Source: CAYSHJ01 sp964589725 (GTDB taxonomy: Bacteria; Planctomycetota; Planctomycetia; Planctomycetales; Planctomycetaceae). From it: a stretch of DNA of 16,682 bases. A program made the position numbers and the translations under genes. The stretch covers positions 1 to 16,682 of the forward strand of contig CAZPUJ010000180.1 of the NCBI GenBank assembly GCA_964589725.1, read 5' to 3'. Positions 14,534 through 16,682 of the stretch are shown here, in pieces (position 1 is the first letter of the stretch; every line of letters begins with the position of its first letter). Under the pieces are notes generated by a model, which was not told the origin of the DNA, made no database searches, and worked only from the letters and a program-made list of their open reading frames with translations.

Positions 14534-16682
14534 TTACGCCTTGCCACACGACTGCTTGCAAAAATCCTCGCAAATTGCGCCCCCCGCTAGGAAGAGTATC
14601 TTGCAGCCTGTTTTTGCTGGTTCGGGTAATAGCCCACAGAGTGGCTTGAATTCCTTTCTATCTTTGCAAGCCAGCAGACAGTCCTTTTGACTGCAGGGCT
14701 TCTTATCCGCCTCGGCCTTCTCCTTGTAGCCGATGCCGTCCTTAAATTCCTTCGCGCAATCCTTAGGTCCCTTCATGCAGCATCCAAAAATAGACCAGCC
14801 ATCGTGAATTCGAGTCTGGGTCCACACGTGAGGCTTTGGTATTTCCTTTTCGTCGCACGAAACGGTTCCTCCATTGTCGATGTCGCGCCGGCTCGTCTCC
14901 TCACATTTGTAAGTACAAATTCGCCGACATCCGTCCAATTGCTGTGCGATCAGCGTGCATATTCCGTTGATAAGGCATCCCAATCCAAATGGATCAGTGC
15001 GTCGAATTGGCCGAGATGCGACGTATTCATAAAGGTTGACAGTATCGGCGTAATGTATTGGGTCTCTCTGAAACCAACTAGCGAGTAGCGAGATGTAAAT
15101 GCGGTGACGTACGAAATCCAAAGAAGTGGCATCGTCGACGCGATATCCTGCGAATAACGTCTCCCAATGGCGCGACGAGGCTCCAGAGCCGAAGGCAGCA
15201 TCGAGAAAGATCGGGACGCCGTAGGCGGTGTAAGCGTACCGTTCTTGCACAGTGCCGCTGGCGTTAGTGATGGCGGTGACGTTCCAATTGGCGTCTTGCA
15301 TGGCATAGAGTCGCTCGTCGAGGGAGCCGTTGCCGTCGGTGTCTCGGTCTCTGAGGACGAGATCGTCGATGTACCGTAGGCTCCACACGAACTGACGTTC
15401 GGCATCGCTTGAGCTGTCGACTCGCTCTTCGATGACTTGCCACTTCGACGGCTCCGTGTAATAGAGGTGCCGGGTCTCGCTCAGAACACCGCTGCTGTAG
15501 GTGTTTTGGATGGTTCGCCGTTTGGCGGCGTCGTAGGCATATTCCGCCACGAAGTCACCGCCTTCTTTGACGGCGGTGAGTCGGTTCCAGGCATCATAGA
15601 TGCCGGTGAAGCCGATGGTCGGATTGGCGGGCTTGGGGATCGTGGTCATGTTCCCCGCCGCATCGTAAGCGGGGGTGATCCAGCTTGGGCCAGTTGTCTC
15701 GGTGATGTTGGTGATTTCGTTGACCGTGTTGTTGGCTCGGTTCTGGATTAAGTCCCAACTTCCATCGCCATCGTCGTCTTGGCGGTAGTTGCTCCAGTTG
15801 CCGGTGGTGTCTAGGCCCCAGCACTCGGCGAACGTGGACGTGCCCGGCGTGATCCCCGTCTTGCCGGCGTTGAGCGTGCCGCGCTGCATGTCCTTCAGGC
15901 GGTGGATGCCGTCGTAGGAATATAACTCGTCGAAGGCTTTGCCCAAGCTGGTGGCCACCGTGTTCTGTCGCCAGATGCGATTCCCCGCTCGGTCGTAGCC
16001 GTACTTGATGCGATCGGTGTCCGCGACTGAGCCGTAGTTGTACCAGCGGTTGTCTTTGACGCGGCCGAAGCGGTCGAAGCCGGAGTAGATGTCTCCCGTG
16101 TCCGGGTCATTCGTCCCGGAGAGATCATTGAGAATCCACTTGATGTCCGGCTCGGTGTAGTCCGTGATCACGAACGTCCCCAGGCCCAGGTAGCTGTACT
16201 GCGCCAAGGCGGTGCCGCCGTCTTTGATGGCGTCGATCCGGCTGATGGCATCGGGGATGCCGCCAGCCGTGCCGTAGTCGTAGCTAATCACTCGGCCATT
16301 GGGGTACGTCAGGCTCGTGGGACGGATCGTGTTGGCGCTGCCGTTGGCGTAGCCGTACTGCACCTTGGGAGTGCTGCCCGTGTTCACCGCCCCGCTGTGA
16401 GACTGGTAATCGGCGACGAGCTGGCCGAAGTCGTTGTACGCAAACTGCACTTCATTCACGACCGCCGGGGGCGGATTGCTCTGAACGTCGGAACTATCGT
16501 AGGACGTCAACCGTGCGCGCATCCCACGGACTTCGTAAGTCGTCGCCAGCCGCCGCACCGCGCCATCCACACCGCTCCCCAGCGTCGTGATCCGGTCTTG
16601 AATCGCTCGGCCCAGCTTGTCGAAGTCGAAGTTGTGGACGGTGAGGTTCTGGTCGGTCAGCGAGGTGACTTGCCGCTGCCGG
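14534..16682 (-). CDS. RHS-repeat protein with Cys-rich C-terminal tail, 5'-truncated by window edge
   Basis: The frame is open through the right edge of the window (RQRQVTSLTDQN... upstream of the internal GTG at 16570), so the N-terminus lies outside. About 715 residues are visible. YD/RHS repeats are recognisable as FAYNDFGQLVADYQS, YDRAGNRIWRQN, AYDAAGNMTTI and YDAAKRRTIQN, followed by the RHS core RYAYTAYGVPIF, then FQRDPIHYADTVNLYEYVAS and TDPFGLG. The segment before FQRDPI is degenerate compared with the usual RYYDPxxGRF. After DPFGLG comes a 147-residue tail (bases 14537-14977) with 17 Cys, unlike the rest. RHS proteins form a beta-cocoon that encloses a variable C-terminal effector, often a toxin. 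The tail matches no toxin family I know; its Cys content suggests an oxidising, extracellular location. Confidence 0.8.
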   Translation of the reverse strand, partial: RQRQVTSLTDQNLTVHNFDFDKLGRAIQDRITTLGSGVDGAVRRLATTYEVRGMRARLTSYDSSDVQSNPPPAVVNEVQFAYNDFGQLVADYQSHSGAVNTGSTPKVQYGYANGSANTIRPTSLTYPNGRVISYDYGTAGGIPDAISRIDAIKDGGTALAQYSYLGLGTFVITDYTEPDIKWILNDLSGTNDPDTGDIYSGFDRFGRVKDNRWYNYGSVADTDRIKYGYDRAGNRIWRQNTVATSLGKAFDELYSYDGIHRLKDMQRGTLNAGKTGITPGTSTFAECWGLDTTGNWSNYRQDDDGDGSWDLIQNRANNTVNEITNITETTGPSWITPAYDAAGNMTTIPKPANPTIGFTGIYDAWNRLTAVKEGGDFVAEYAYDAAKRRTIQNTYSSGVLSETRHLYYTEPSKWQVIEERVDSSSDAERQFVWSLRYIDDLVLRDRDTDGNGSLDERLYAMQDANWNVTAITNASGTVQERYAYTAYGVPIFLDAAFGSGASSRHWETLFAGYRVDDATSLDFVRHRIYISLLASWFQRDPIHYADTVNLYEYVASRPIRRTDPFGLGCLINGICTLIAQQLDGCRRICTYKCEETSRRDIDNGGTVSCDEKEIPKPHVWTQTRIHDGWSIFGCCMKGPKDCAKEFKDGIGYKEKAEADKKPCSQKDCLLACKDRKEFKPLCGLLPEPAKTGCKILFLAGGAICEDFCKQSCGKA

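Overview
The window looks like a piece of a planctomycete chromosome. It is mostly GC-rich and carries several gene types common in that phylum: a CehA/McbA-type metallohydrolase, the C-terminus of a planctomycete-style GGxGxD-repeat surface protein, an RHS-repeat protein, and intergenic palindromes resembling REP/MITE elements. The assignment is by family resemblance only; there is no rRNA or other marker gene here.

Layout, left to right. 1-1100 (+): 3' part of a CehA/McbA-like metallohydrolase. 1106-2630 (-): a two-gene unit with overlapping ends, a GHKL ATPase followed by a STAS-like (DUF4325-type) protein, which resembles an anti-sigma-type signalling pair. 2715-3872 (-): a secreted protein built from four tandem repeats of about 85 residues. 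4162-9812 (-): four consecutive same-strand genes, in transcription order a pyruvate-kinase/ATP-sulfurylase-like fusion, a PAPS-type sulfotransferase, an AT-rich monovalent cation:proton antiporter, and a polysaccharide deacetylase. 10009-11986 (+): reading away from these, an aminoglycoside-phosphotransferase-like kinase fused to ankyrin repeats, interrupted by a one-base frameshift in an 8-G run. 11990-12146: a MITE-like imperfect palindrome of about 140 bp with short direct repeats at its ends. 12159-13824 (-): two broken pieces joined head to tail, a deoxyhypusine-synthase-like gene missing its C-terminus and the C-terminal part of a GGxGxD-repeat protein missing its N-terminus. 13982-16682 (-): an RHS protein running off the right edge, with a Cys-rich C-terminal tail, followed 3 bp later by a small membrane-anchored protein that could be its immunity partner.

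The most unusual locus is 4162-11986. A pyruvate-kinase barrel with its catalytic residues largely intact has lost the normal PK C-terminal domain and carries an ATP-sulfurylase-like module instead. That module keeps the overall family pattern but has lost the QTRNP/HxxH and GRDHAG active-site motifs. A sulfotransferase lies immediately downstream, and an APH-like kinase/ankyrin fusion is transcribed divergently from a shared region containing direct repeats. The locus could make or sense an activated or sulfated metabolite, but the lost motifs mean that ordinary sulfate activation should not be assumed.
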